From: Pseudoxanthomonas sangjuensis
GTDB lineage: Bacteria > Pseudomonadota > Gammaproteobacteria > Xanthomonadales > Xanthomonadaceae
Reading direction: 5' to 3'
Length of the DNA: 64,000 nucleotides
Assembly: GCF_010211755.1 (NCBI RefSeq)
Contig: NZ_PDWR01000008.1
Span: forward strand, 62,001-126,000
Notes under the pieces: model-generated
What the model saw: the letters and a program-made list of their open reading frames with translations, nothing else
What the model was told of the DNA's origin: nothing
Database searches by the model: none
Part shown: one piece after another, positions 51,429 through 60,900 of the stretch
Position numbering within the stretch: the stretch's first letter is position 1
Layout: each line of letters starts with the position of its first letter
Made by a program: the position numbers and the translations under genes

Positions 51429-52613
51429 ATGACGGAAACATTCAAAGACGCCAAGGCAGGCGCCGCCCAATGGGCGCAAGGCACCCTCGCGATCCATGGC
51501 GGGCAGTCGCACGACCCCAGTACCGGCGCGGTGATGCCGCCGATCTACGCGACCAGCACCTATGCCCAGTCCAGCCCCGGCGTGCACCAGGGCTTCGAGT
51601 ATTCGCGCACGCAAAATCCCACGCGCTTTGCCTACGAGCGTTGCGTGGCTGCACTGGAAGGCGGCAGCCGTGGCTTCGCGTTCGCCTCGGGCATGGCCGC
51701 GACCTCGACCGTGCTGGAACTGCTGGACAGCGGCGACCATGTGGTCGCGATGGACGACATCTACGGCGGCAGCTATCGCCTGTTCGAGCGCGTGCGCAAG
51801 CGCAGCGCCGGGCTGGATTTCGGCTTCGTCGACCTGACCGACCTCGACGCGTTCGAGGCCGCGATCACCGCGAAGACGAAGCTGGTCTGGATCGAAACCC
51901 CGACCAACCCGATGTTGAAGGTCGTCGACATCGCCGCGGTTGCGGACGTTGCGCGCAAGCATGGCCTGCTGGTCGTGGTCGACAACACCTTCGCCTCGCC
52001 GATCCTGCAGCAGCCGCTGAAGCTCGGCGCGCACATCGTCGTGCACTCGGCCACCAAGTACCTCAACGGCCACTCCGACATGGTCGGCGGCGTCGCCGTG
52101 GTCGGCGACGACGCGGAGCTGACCGACAGGTTGGCCTTCCTGCAGAACTCCGTCGGCGCGGTGCAGGGGCCGTTCGACAGCTTCCTCGCCCTGCGCGGGC
52201 TGAAGACCCTGCACCTGCGGATGAAGGCGCATTGCGACAACGCGCTGGCGCTGGCGCAGTGGCTGGAAGCCCATCCGGCGGTCGAGAACGTCATCTACCC
52301 GGGCCTGGCATCGCACCCGCAGCACGCACTGGCCTCGCGGCAGATGCAGGGCTACGGCGGCATCATCTCGATCGAACTCAGGGGCGGCGCCGAAGCGGCA
52401 AAACGATTCTGCGAAAGCACCCGCCTGTTCACCCTCGCGGAATCGCTGGGCGGCGTCGAAAGCCTGGTCAACCTGCCGGCGCTGATGACGCATGCGTCGA
52501 TTCCGCCGGAACGCCGTGCGCGGTTGGGGATCAGCGATGGGCTGGTGAGGCTGAGTGTTGGGGTGGAGGTGGAGGGTGATTTGAGGGTCGACTTGGAGCG
52601 CGTGCTGTCGTGA
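51429..52613 (+). CDS. metB: Cystathionine gamma-lyase / gamma-synthase family enzyme
   Basis: A 394-residue PLP enzyme of the Cys/Met metabolism family. Motifs: THAIHGGQ-like TLAIHGGQSHDPSTGAVMPPIYATSTYAQ, FEYSRTQNPTRFAYERCVAALEGG (about 48-71), VWIETPTNPMLKVVDIAAVA and the PLP lysine in HIVVHSATKYLNGHSDMVGG (about 199-218). Together with Cbs it probably runs reverse transsulfuration to cysteine, as gamma-lyase. In Xanthomonas the homologue marks the left border of the LPS locus, and here too the next genes are Wzm and Wzt. Its stop codon overlaps the Wzm start. Confidence 0.92.
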   Translation: MTETFKDAKAGAAQWAQGTLAIHGGQSHDPSTGAVMPPIYATSTYAQSSPGVHQGFEYSRTQNPTRFAYERCVAALEGGSRGFAFASGMAATSTVLELLDSGDHVVAMDDIYGGSYRLFERVRKRSAGLDFGFVDLTDLDAFEAAITAKTKLVWIETPTNPMLKVVDIAAVADVARKHGLLVVVDNTFASPILQQPLKLGAHIVVHSATKYLNGHSDMVGGVAVVGDDAELTDRLAFLQNSVGAVQGPFDSFLALRGLKTLHLRMKAHCDNALALAQWLEAHPAVENVIYPGLASHPQHALASRQMQGYGGIISIELRGGAEAAKRFCESTRLFTLAESLGGVESLVNLPALMTHASIPPERRARLGISDGLVRLSVGVEVEGDLRVDLERVLS

Positions 52614-53449
52614 TCTCGAATCGAGAAATGCTGGAGGTCGGCGCCGGTTCGGGGGACCGAATAGGCGCGTTCTGGTCCGACTTGCGGCGCAGCCTGCGCA
52701 ATCCGGAATTCTGGGCTATGTCCAGCTGGATGGACATCTTGGTACGTGCCCGGCGTTCGCGCCTGGGAGCAATCTGGTTGCTGATGCCGTCGGCGATCTA
52801 CGTGTTCGGCATGGGTTCGATCTTTGCCGGCATGCAGGGAAAAAGTCTTGACGCGTTTGCGGCGCATGTTGCACTGGGCGTGATGGTGTTCAGAGGGTTG
52901 ATGTCCACTGTGATCGGCAGCGCTGGCATCTACGCCGCCAGTGCCTCGTTCATTCTGGATGGCCGGACTCGGCTGACAGATTACGTGTTGCAAGCTCTCG
53001 GCAAGTCATTCTTCGACTTCCTGATGTGCATTCCGGTTGCCTGCATTGCCCTGGTGCTGTTCGGCCACGTGGAATGGTTGGGGATCCTTGTGGCGCCATT
53101 AGCCCTGCTGGTCATTTATTTCAATGCGCTGTGGATCAGTGTGGTCCTGTCGCTGGCAGGTGCGCGCTTCCCTGACCTGGGGCAGCTTCTCAGCAATGTT
53201 TCGGTATTCATGTTCTTGTTAACCCCGATCCTGTGGCATCCCGAAGACATGCCCGCCGACAGCTTCCGGGGACAACTCATGCGAGCGAATCCGTTCTACC
53301 ATTATGTAGAGCTGTTCCGGGCCCCGATCCTCGGTGATCCCATCGAGCCGGCGACTTGCTGGTTCATGGGCGTGTCGACGTTGGTAGGCTTATTATTTGC
53401 CGCGTTTCTCTACCGGCGGTACGCGCGCTGGGTTCCGCTGTGGATATGA
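52610..53449 (+). CDS. wzm: O-antigen ABC transporter permease Wzm
   Basis: A 279-residue ABC-2 type permease with six hydrophobic segments from about residue 45. FWAMSSWMDILVRARRSRLGAIWLLMPSAIYVFGMG is the amphipathic entry helix and first membrane span typical of polysaccharide exporters; LTPILWHPEDMPADSFRGQLMRANPFYHYVELFRAPILG (about 204-242) is the conserved C-terminal periplasmic stretch. With Wzt it exports lipid-linked O polysaccharide. Start GTG 52610 overlaps the metB stop codon; ATG 52628 is an alternative. Base composition falls from here on. Confidence 0.9.
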   Translation: MISNREMLEVGAGSGDRIGAFWSDLRRSLRNPEFWAMSSWMDILVRARRSRLGAIWLLMPSAIYVFGMGSIFAGMQGKSLDAFAAHVALGVMVFRGLMSTVIGSAGIYAASASFILDGRTRLTDYVLQALGKSFFDFLMCIPVACIALVLFGHVEWLGILVAPLALLVIYFNALWISVVLSLAGARFPDLGQLLSNVSVFMFLLTPILWHPEDMPADSFRGQLMRANPFYHYVELFRAPILGDPIEPATCWFMGVSTLVGLLFAAFLYRRYARWVPLWI

Positions 53450-53453
53450 CGGT

Positions 53454-54626
53454 ATGAGTGCGCATATTCGCGTGGACAAGTTGAGTTTGGACGTGCCGAT
53501 GTATCTCCAAGGAGAAAGGGAGATAGCCGGCTGGGCCAGTCTATTCCTTGGGGCCGTCCTGGATCCGCCCAAGCGCAGGATAGCTCGGTTGCTCGACAAC
53601 CTTTCCTTCAACGTGGAGGAGGGCGACCGACTGGCCATTCTCGGGCGCAACGGCGCCGGCAAGAGCACATTGCTGCGCGTGCTGAATGGAGTTTATCAGC
53701 CCACCCAGGGCAGGCTGGAGGTGCAGGGCAGTTGTCAGGCGCTATTGAACATGTCACTTGGGTTCAATGGCGAAGCGACGGTACACGAGAACATCATCTT
53801 GCGTGGCGTAGCGATGGGCCTGGCCTCGGGCTTCCTCAAGAGCCAAGTTGCGCAAATCCTCGAATTCGCGGGATTGCAACGAAAGGCGCACCATCGGTTG
53901 AGGACGCTGTCCGCGGGGCAGAAGATGCGCCTCGGGTTTGCCATTTCCACGTCGGTACAGCACGACATCATGCTGATGGACGAGTGGGTCGGGGCCGGCG
54001 ACGCTGAATTCATGGAGAAAGCGAAGGTGCGCATGCAGAATCGGGTGGATGGAAGCAAGATCGTTGTTCTGGCCAGCCATAGCGTCGGTTTGTTGCGCGC
54101 GATTTGTAACAAGGGCATTCTGCTTGAGCAAGGTAGGTTGCTTTACGCAGGCGGCATCACCGATGCGCTAAAGGCCTACCACGATTTGTTGGCGGCCTTA
54201 CGCAAGGATCCGGAATATCGGGCTCCGGATCCTGAAATTCATTTGGCGGGCATCGTGTATGGTGCTGTCGAAGAAGTGTATTTCGACCGCGGGCAGCTCT
54301 GGCTTCGTGGATGGAGCGCTTGCACGGATGGGACCATCCCGCCCGGCTTGGTCGTGCAGGCGCACGGGCTACGCCATGCCGCCATCGAGCTGCAGCGCTA
54401 CCATCGCCCAGATGTGGTGCGGCATCTGGGCTTGAACGATGCGGCGTGCGGGTTCAGGGCAAGCTTCAACATCGATACGGTGGCAGTCCTGGGCGGGCAG
54501 GTTCAGGATTTCCAAGTATATGCAGGGCAGTCGCCGGAATCGGCATCCGTTCCGTTGCGTATTGCCGGTGGAGTCATGGAGCAGTTGGCTGGTGCCTCGG
54601 TATCTGTTGCTCCAACTAGGTCATAG
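53454..54626 (+). CDS. wzt: O-antigen ABC transporter ATPase Wzt with extra C-terminal domain
   Basis: A 390-residue ABC ATPase. Walker A GRNGAGKST (about 68-76), Q-loop region, signature LSAGQKMRLGFA (about 155) and Walker B IMLMDEW. The ATPase ends near 245. Residues about 264-378 are not the usual Wzt glycan-binding beta sandwich but a domain with LWLRGWSACTDG...PDVVRHLGLNDAACGFRASF, closely similar to parts of the methyltransferase and the large glycosyltransferase of this cluster. It is likely to decide which glycan or partner is recognised. Five bases separate it from the methyltransferase gene. Confidence 0.9.
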   Translation: MSAHIRVDKLSLDVPMYLQGEREIAGWASLFLGAVLDPPKRRIARLLDNLSFNVEEGDRLAILGRNGAGKSTLLRVLNGVYQPTQGRLEVQGSCQALLNMSLGFNGEATVHENIILRGVAMGLASGFLKSQVAQILEFAGLQRKAHHRLRTLSAGQKMRLGFAISTSVQHDIMLMDEWVGAGDAEFMEKAKVRMQNRVDGSKIVVLASHSVGLLRAICNKGILLEQGRLLYAGGITDALKAYHDLLAALRKDPEYRAPDPEIHLAGIVYGAVEEVYFDRGQLWLRGWSACTDGTIPPGLVVQAHGLRHAAIELQRYHRPDVVRHLGLNDAACGFRASFNIDTVAVLGGQVQDFQVYAGQSPESASVPLRIAGGVMEQLAGASVSVAPTRS

Positions 54627-54631
54627 ATCGC

Positions 54632-56035
54632 ATGGCACAATATCAATCCTTCCCCGATGCAGCGGGCGATTCGCGCACCCTCGAGAAGCTTAAGGCACTG
54701 AACCTGCCTCCGCTGAATGGGCGTACCTTCCTGGACGTCGGCTGCAACGAGGGCTTCTTCTGCGGTTACGCGCACTTCGATGGCGCTTCGCGTTCGGTGG
54801 GGCTGGATCGGTCCAGGGGCTTCATAGCGCGTGCGCGCTGCCGCTTTCCGCAATGCGAGTTTGCCGAGCGCAGCTGGGACCAGCTGCCGGACGGGCCATT
54901 CGATGTCATTCTGTTGGCGTCGGCGCTGCACTACGCCGATGACCAGCCCGCTCTCGTCCGCGCACTCATGTCGCGGCTGTCGCCGGACGGTCTGCTAGTG
55001 CTGGAAATGGGCATTATCTCGTCGCCCGAGGCCAAGTGGGTCAAGGTGAAACGCGGTATCGACGAGCGCTTCTTCCCCAGCATGCCGATGGTGAAGGAGC
55101 TGTTGCGGGGATACGCCTGGAAGTGGATCGGTCCGAGCATTGCGCAGGATGGAGACCCGGTGCCGCGGCACGTCATCCATGTCGCCCGCCAGCGGCCCAC
55201 GGCCTACCTGCTGATGCAGCCTCCCGCCTATGGCAAAACTACGATAGCGGAAGGCCTGTTTCGCCGTGCAGACATTCCGGTAGTGTCTGGAGACGACGTG
55301 ATCCAGCGAGTGGTGAAGGGTATGCGGGCCGCGCCGGAAGAATTGCGGGCTCTGCTGGAAGCAGACTATTCCCCATTCCGGCTCGACGAGACGATCCGCA
55401 AGGTATTCGCCGCAGGCAAGGGACGGAGCCTGGTGCAACTGTGGATAGAGGAGGCCGGTCCAGCCGATTTTGCAGTGGACGCGTACGTCCCGAGTGAATG
55501 GCACGATCTGGTGCGTAGCGGTCTGACCGATGCAGGTTACATGCCCGTGTCGCTGTACTGGGAGCGCGCGGGTACGAGCATGCAATCTGCGGAAGCGATA
55601 ACGGAGCGGGCGGATGCCTACTATGCATCGCTGGCAGATAGCGCTTCGCAGGGATTTGACGGGATGCCTTCCACCTATTCGGGTGGCGCCCGGGGCTTCG
55701 TCGACGAGGTGGATATGGCAGCCGACCGGCTACGTGTGCGTGGCTGGGCCGTGGATGAGGACGGCAAGGTACCCCGCTACCTGTCGGTACGGATCAACGG
55801 GCAGACGCGGATGGTGGATGTGTTCGAGCACCTGTTGCGGCACGACGTCCAGAAGCACCTGGGCTTGGACCATGCCTTGTGCGGCTATTCCTTCACCATT
55901 CCCCTGGATCCGGCGGCGAGCGTCGGCGGATTGGGAGCCATTGAAGTGCGTGCCGGCAACGACACGGAACGCATGGGGCCGGCGCTGCCGATTGCGGGGT
56001 CCCTGGCGAAGAGGCTTGCCGGTGGACGGCGTTAG
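54632..56035 (+). CDS. Methyltransferase / P-loop kinase-like / GWA-domain fusion protein
   Basis: A 467-residue protein with three parts. Residues 1-190: SAM-dependent methyltransferase (FLDVGCNEGFFCGYAHFDGASRSVGLDRS, DVILLASALHYADD). Residues about 195-320: YLLMQPPAYGKTTIAEGLFRRADIPVVSGDDVIQRVV, a P-loop kinase-like segment with GKTT though the first Walker glycine is missing. Residues about 351-455: GFVDEVDMAADRLRVRGWAVDEDGKVPR...RHDVQKHLGLDHALCGYSFTI, the same domain as in Wzt and the large glycosyltransferase. A capping role, methyl or phosphate-methyl on the O-antigen end as in other ABC-dependent systems, is a reasonable inference. Confidence 0.82.
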   Translation: MAQYQSFPDAAGDSRTLEKLKALNLPPLNGRTFLDVGCNEGFFCGYAHFDGASRSVGLDRSRGFIARARCRFPQCEFAERSWDQLPDGPFDVILLASALHYADDQPALVRALMSRLSPDGLLVLEMGIISSPEAKWVKVKRGIDERFFPSMPMVKELLRGYAWKWIGPSIAQDGDPVPRHVIHVARQRPTAYLLMQPPAYGKTTIAEGLFRRADIPVVSGDDVIQRVVKGMRAAPEELRALLEADYSPFRLDETIRKVFAAGKGRSLVQLWIEEAGPADFAVDAYVPSEWHDLVRSGLTDAGYMPVSLYWERAGTSMQSAEAITERADAYYASLADSASQGFDGMPSTYSGGARGFVDEVDMAADRLRVRGWAVDEDGKVPRYLSVRINGQTRMVDVFEHLLRHDVQKHLGLDHALCGYSFTIPLDPAASVGGLGAIEVRAGNDTERMGPALPIAGSLAKRLAGGRR

Positions 56036-56135
56036 GTCGGGTGATGGAAGACATGACGATGATGCAGATGGCTGTTTGCAAAGGCATGCCACCGTGCTTG
56101 CCAGCCCTCGTGCCTGACCATGTGGAGGAGGGGCA

Positions 56136-57929
56136 ATGCAATTGATTGTGCTGGGTATGCATCGCTCCGGGACCTCGGTCCTGGCAAGGGCGCTGAACTT
56201 GATGGGTGCGTATTTCGGGCCCGAAGGCATCAGCACCGGCGCCAATCCGGAGAATCCAAAGGGCTTTTGGGAGCGGCGTGACGTCAGGGCGTTGAACGAC
56301 TCGGTCCTCCATGGCGCGAACTGCGATTGGAACCGAGTCCTGAAGTTCGACCCGATAGCGCTTCCGGCGGCGCAGGTGGCCGATTTCGACAAGCGTGCCT
56401 CCAGCCTGATCCTGGAAATGGACGCCCACCGTCCCTGGCTGTTGAAGGAGCCCCGGCTATGTTTACTGTTGCCGCTATGGCGCCGTTGGCTGGAGGCGCC
56501 GGTCTGCATTCACATCTTCCGTAATCCGGTGGAAGTTGCTTCCAGCTTGCGTGTGCGTAACGAAATTCCAATCGACGCGGGTCTTGTCCTCTGGGATCGG
56601 TACGTTCGTTCTGCGATGGCGGCGTCTGATGGATTGCCTCAAGTAGTGGTGTCGCACCGGCGGCTGATGCAGGAGCCGGTTGCCGCGGTATCGCAACTAT
56701 TTCGCGATCTGACCAAGCTCGGCGTGCTCGGCTTGCGGGAGCCGAGCGGACACGAGGTCAATGCATTTGTGCAGGAAGATCTGTATCGCGAGCGGGAATC
56801 GCGCGAGGACCTGCAGAGATATGCAGACGCACCACAACTGGCGTTGTTCAAGGCGCTTGAAACAGGCCGTACGCCTCCGGTCAGGCTTATGGAGCAGTCA
56901 GTGGACATCGAGCCGCTTGCACGCTATGAAGCGGGGCTGCCTCCATTGAGTCTGTCCGGCAGGGATGCCAAGAAGCCGCAGGACGCAGAAGCTGCGGCAT
57001 TGCGTGGGCAATTGGCGTTGCGAGAGCAGGAAATCAGGTTTGTCCGGGAGATGTCCAGCAAGTTCGAGGCGGATATTAGGCGGCGTGATGAACTGCTCGG
57101 CAACATGGAGCGCGACCAGCGGAAGGCGCAGGAAACCATCGCGAAGCTGCGAGCAGATCTCGCGCAACGTGAGGACCGTGTTGCTATGCTGGAAGCATTG
57201 CAGGCTAAGCAGGCCCGGGAAGCAGAAACCGCGGTCACAGCCCTGCGCGAGCTCCGCGCCGAGCACGTAAAGCAAAATCTAGAGCTTGAGGCCGCGAAAC
57301 GTGAAGCCGACGACGCCACCTCGCAGCTAGAGCAGATGAAGTTGGCGCGAATCAGTGCGGAGCGCGTGGCAGACCTGCGCTTGCGTGACCTCTCGCGGAT
57401 GACGCGCATGCTGATGCAGCAGGACAACCAGTTGGCGCTGCTGAAGCGCGAAATCGAAGGCCTGGCCGACAGGGTGAAGATTGCGCGGAAGGCGCAGGGC
57501 GCGGCTGCGAGTCAGGCGGCGGATGCTGAGAAGTCGCGCCAGGCTGCAGAAACACAGGCAGCCAAACTGCAACACCAGCTCGACGCTGTCTTGCACAGCG
57601 CCACTTGGCGGATGGGGGCGCCTATCCGTGCGATGATGCGCTTTTTCAGGCGTCGACGAGGTGGCGCGCAGATCGGTGATGTCAAGCTGGTGCGTCAGTC
57701 GGAGTGGTTCGATGCTGACTGGTATTTGCGTCGCTATCCCGATGTTGCACAGAACGGAGTGGATCCGGCCGAGCACTACCTCGGCTTCGGTGGCAAGGAG
57801 GGGCGTAATCCAGGCCCGAAGTTCAACACTGCGCGCTATCTGGATATCAACCGGGATGTCGCCGAATCAGGAATGAACGCGCTGGTGCACTACCTGAGGT
57901 ACGGCAGGAATGAGGGGCGGCAATGCTAG
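56136..57929 (+). CDS. Sulfotransferase-like / coiled-coil / surface-GT repeat protein
   Basis: A 597-residue protein. Residues 1-260 are a PAPS-dependent sulfotransferase-like domain: LIVLGMHRSGTSVLARALNLMGAYFG (3-28, 5'-phosphosulfate loop) and CIHIFRNPVEVASSLRVRN (3'-phosphate-binding). Residues about 285-490 are a long coiled coil rich in Glu, Arg and Gln. Residues about 521-597 carry two copies of a WYL-type motif (SEWFDADWYLRRYPDVAQNG...PAEHYLGFGGKEGRNPGP and ARYLDINRDVAESGMNALVHYLRYGRNEGR). The same repeat starts the next gene. GGAGGAGGGGC precedes the ATG. It is probably part of the glycan assembly machinery. Confidence 0.8.
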   Translation: MQLIVLGMHRSGTSVLARALNLMGAYFGPEGISTGANPENPKGFWERRDVRALNDSVLHGANCDWNRVLKFDPIALPAAQVADFDKRASSLILEMDAHRPWLLKEPRLCLLLPLWRRWLEAPVCIHIFRNPVEVASSLRVRNEIPIDAGLVLWDRYVRSAMAASDGLPQVVVSHRRLMQEPVAAVSQLFRDLTKLGVLGLREPSGHEVNAFVQEDLYRERESREDLQRYADAPQLALFKALETGRTPPVRLMEQSVDIEPLARYEAGLPPLSLSGRDAKKPQDAEAAALRGQLALREQEIRFVREMSSKFEADIRRRDELLGNMERDQRKAQETIAKLRADLAQREDRVAMLEALQAKQAREAETAVTALRELRAEHVKQNLELEAAKREADDATSQLEQMKLARISAERVADLRLRDLSRMTRMLMQQDNQLALLKREIEGLADRVKIARKAQGAAASQAADAEKSRQAAETQAAKLQHQLDAVLHSATWRMGAPIRAMMRFFRRRRGGAQIGDVKLVRQSEWFDADWYLRRYPDVAQNGVDPAEHYLGFGGKEGRNPGPKFNTARYLDINRDVAESGMNALVHYLRYGRNEGRQC

Positions 57930-57945
57930 AACTAAAGGCTGCAAG

Positions 57946-60900
57946 ATGAGCATAGACACCATGGCCGAGGACATTCGCTTGGTGCGCAACTCTGGGTTGT
58001 TTGACGCCAAGTGGTACTTGCAGGCATATCCAGACGTGATGCTGGCGGGGCTGGACCCTGTCGAGCATTACCTGCGTTATGGCGCCAATTTGGAGCGTAA
58101 TCCGGGGCCCGGATTCGACACCGCGCGTTATCTGCGCGAGAACCCTGAGCTATTTCGGTCCGGGGTCAATCCGTTGGTGCACTTCCTGCGCCGCCCCAGC
58201 TCACATCGTGGCTCACACGCTAAACCTCCGGAAGATGCCGCGCAACAACAAAGGGGTCTGCGCGGTTACTTGGACCGACTGGACGAGAAGGGCTTCGCCG
58301 GCTGGGCCGTGGACGAAGAGCATCCGGGCGAGCCGGTCGAACTGAGCGTATTCGCCGATGGCGAGCACCTGGTGGATCTGGTGACTATGGAGGGGCGCCC
58401 GGATCTGTCCCGACTGGGGTTGAGCGGTGCGCGCGCAGGCTTCGCACACACTTGGGCATCGTACGTGTTCCCGACGGGTACTGAAATCGACGTGCGCTTC
58501 AAGCGATCGGGGTGGTCGCTGGCCAAAAGTCCTCGTGTGATCGTGCACGGGCCGATACCAAACCTTGGAGAGCGTTCGCTCACGTTCGAAACGTATGTGG
58601 AAGGGCGACAGGCTCCGGTATCGGTCATCGTCCCCATCTTTAATGCCTACGAAGCGGTCTCGGAATGCCTGGCGTCGCTTTATCGCCACACGCCGCAGTA
58701 CGCGGAAATCCTCCTGATTGATGATTGCAGCACCGATCCCAGAATCGCTGATCTTATCGAGGAATACGCATCGCGGCCGCGAACCCAGGCGACTGTCAAC
58801 GAGGTGAATCTCGGCTACACGCGCACGATCAATAAGGGCATCGGAATGGCGTCCGGGCGCGATGTCGTCCTGCTCAATAGCGATACGCTGGTTACCGCAC
58901 GCTGGCTTGATGCACTGCGTTATTGCGCCTATGCAAGGCCGCGCGTCGCTACGGTGACGGCGCTGTCAAACAACGCTGGCGCATTTTCCGCTCCCGTTTT
59001 CGGTATGCATAACCCGTGTCCTCCGCATCTAGGCAATGATGGGTTCGCCCGTGTGGCGACCGGCGCTACTGCTGGGAAGCTGCTGGAAGTGCCTACCGGC
59101 AACGGTTTCTGCATGTACATCCGTCGCGCTGCGCTCGATACGCTCGGCGGATTTGACGAGGCGCGTTTCCCGCGTGGTTATGGCGAAGAGAACGATTTCT
59201 GCATGCGAGCCCTGCGTCGGGGCTGGAGGAACATCGTTTCTGACAAAGCATACGTTCTGCACAAACGCTCACAGAGCTTCCAGGGCGAGAAGGAATCGCT
59301 TATCAAGGCCGGCGCGGAGCAACTGGAGGTGTTGTATCCCGAGTATCGGCTGCTGACCGCGCGGTTCCGTGACATAGAGTTCACTCGCATGCGCAAGCGG
59401 ATTGGCGCTGCGCTGGCAAGCGGAACGCCCAATACGCTTCCGCGGATATTGTTCGTCATTTCGACCCAGACAGGAGGGACACCACAGACCAACCTCGATC
59501 TCATGCGCGCAGTGTCGGATCAGTACCATGGCTGGCTGCTGCGGTGTGAGTCGCGCGTGATCACGCTATCGGAGTTGGTCGACGGCGTGCTGGTCGTACG
59601 CGAAACGCATTCGCTGGAGCGTGTAGTAGATCCGGTCACGCACCGCTCGGACGGATACGATCAGATCGTTGCGGACATCCTCTATCGGTATTCGATCGAG
59701 TTGCTGCACATCAGGCACATTGCCTGGCACAGCCTCAATCTGCCAGCGATTGCCAAGTCGCAGAACATCCCTGTCGTGTATTCCTTCCACGACTTCTATT
59801 CGATCTGTCCCTCGCTGAATCTGCTCGACGGCGACCTGAAGTACTGTGGTGGTCGCTGCACCCCTGGCGAGGGCGATTGCCAGAACTCGCTGTGGCCCGA
59901 GACCAGCATGCCGCGCCTGAAGCATCGCTACGTCAAGCGCTGGCAGGAAATGTTCAGGGAGTTCCTAGGCCACTGCGACAGTTTCATTACCACCGCGCCT
60001 TCCGCTGCGCGGACGATCGAGGCGGCGTATCCCCAACTGGAAGGCCGCATCATGGTCATTCCCCATGGCCGGGATTTCGAGGCCTTCGGTGACTACGCCC
60101 GGTTCTCGCCAAACGAGGGTCGCATCCGTATTCTCATTCCCGGAAACATCGGGCCATCCAAGGGTAGCGAACTCCTCCGCGAGATGGCCGAGCTCGACAC
60201 GGCCGGCAAGTACGAATTCCATTTCCTGGGCTCTACGTTGGGCACGCTCAAGGGCGTGGGTGTGCATCACGGCCCCTACGAGCGCGGCAACTTCCATAGC
60301 ATGGTGCGAAAGATCGCTCCTGCATTCGGGGTGGTCTTCTCAATATGGCCCGAAACCTACTGCCATACGCTCACCGAGATGTGGTCGTGCGGCATTCCCG
60401 TGCTGGGCATGGACATCGGCGCGGTCGGCGACCGGATCCGCGCCAGTGGCGCGGGCTGGCTGTTGAGCCACGAGGTCTCACCTAAGGAGGCGCTGCAACG
60501 TCTGGATGAAGTCGTGGCCGATGCCGCCGGATACGCGCAGCGCCTTGCGTCAGTTAAGACATGGCAGGCAAGTGAGGCGCATTGGAACGATACTGCGACG
60601 ATGGCGTTCCAGTACCGCCGGATATACGGGCGCCTGCTCAACCGTGGCGAGCGCGAGCCCATGCGTCTGGGTATGCTGTATCGGCAGAAGCCCTACGTTC
60701 CGGCGACCGCATACATCCGCGTGCTCAAGCCCTGGGTCAGCGCCCTAGGCGAAACTGCCGACGCGCGCGCAGTGGATGCGCGCTGGTTGTTGGCAGGCGG
60801 TGTCGACCACATCGACGCACTGCTGATCCAGCGCAACTCGGTCCCCGCTGACCTAGTGCCTCGACTGGTGGCTTGCCTGCGAGAGCGTCGGATGCCGTAT

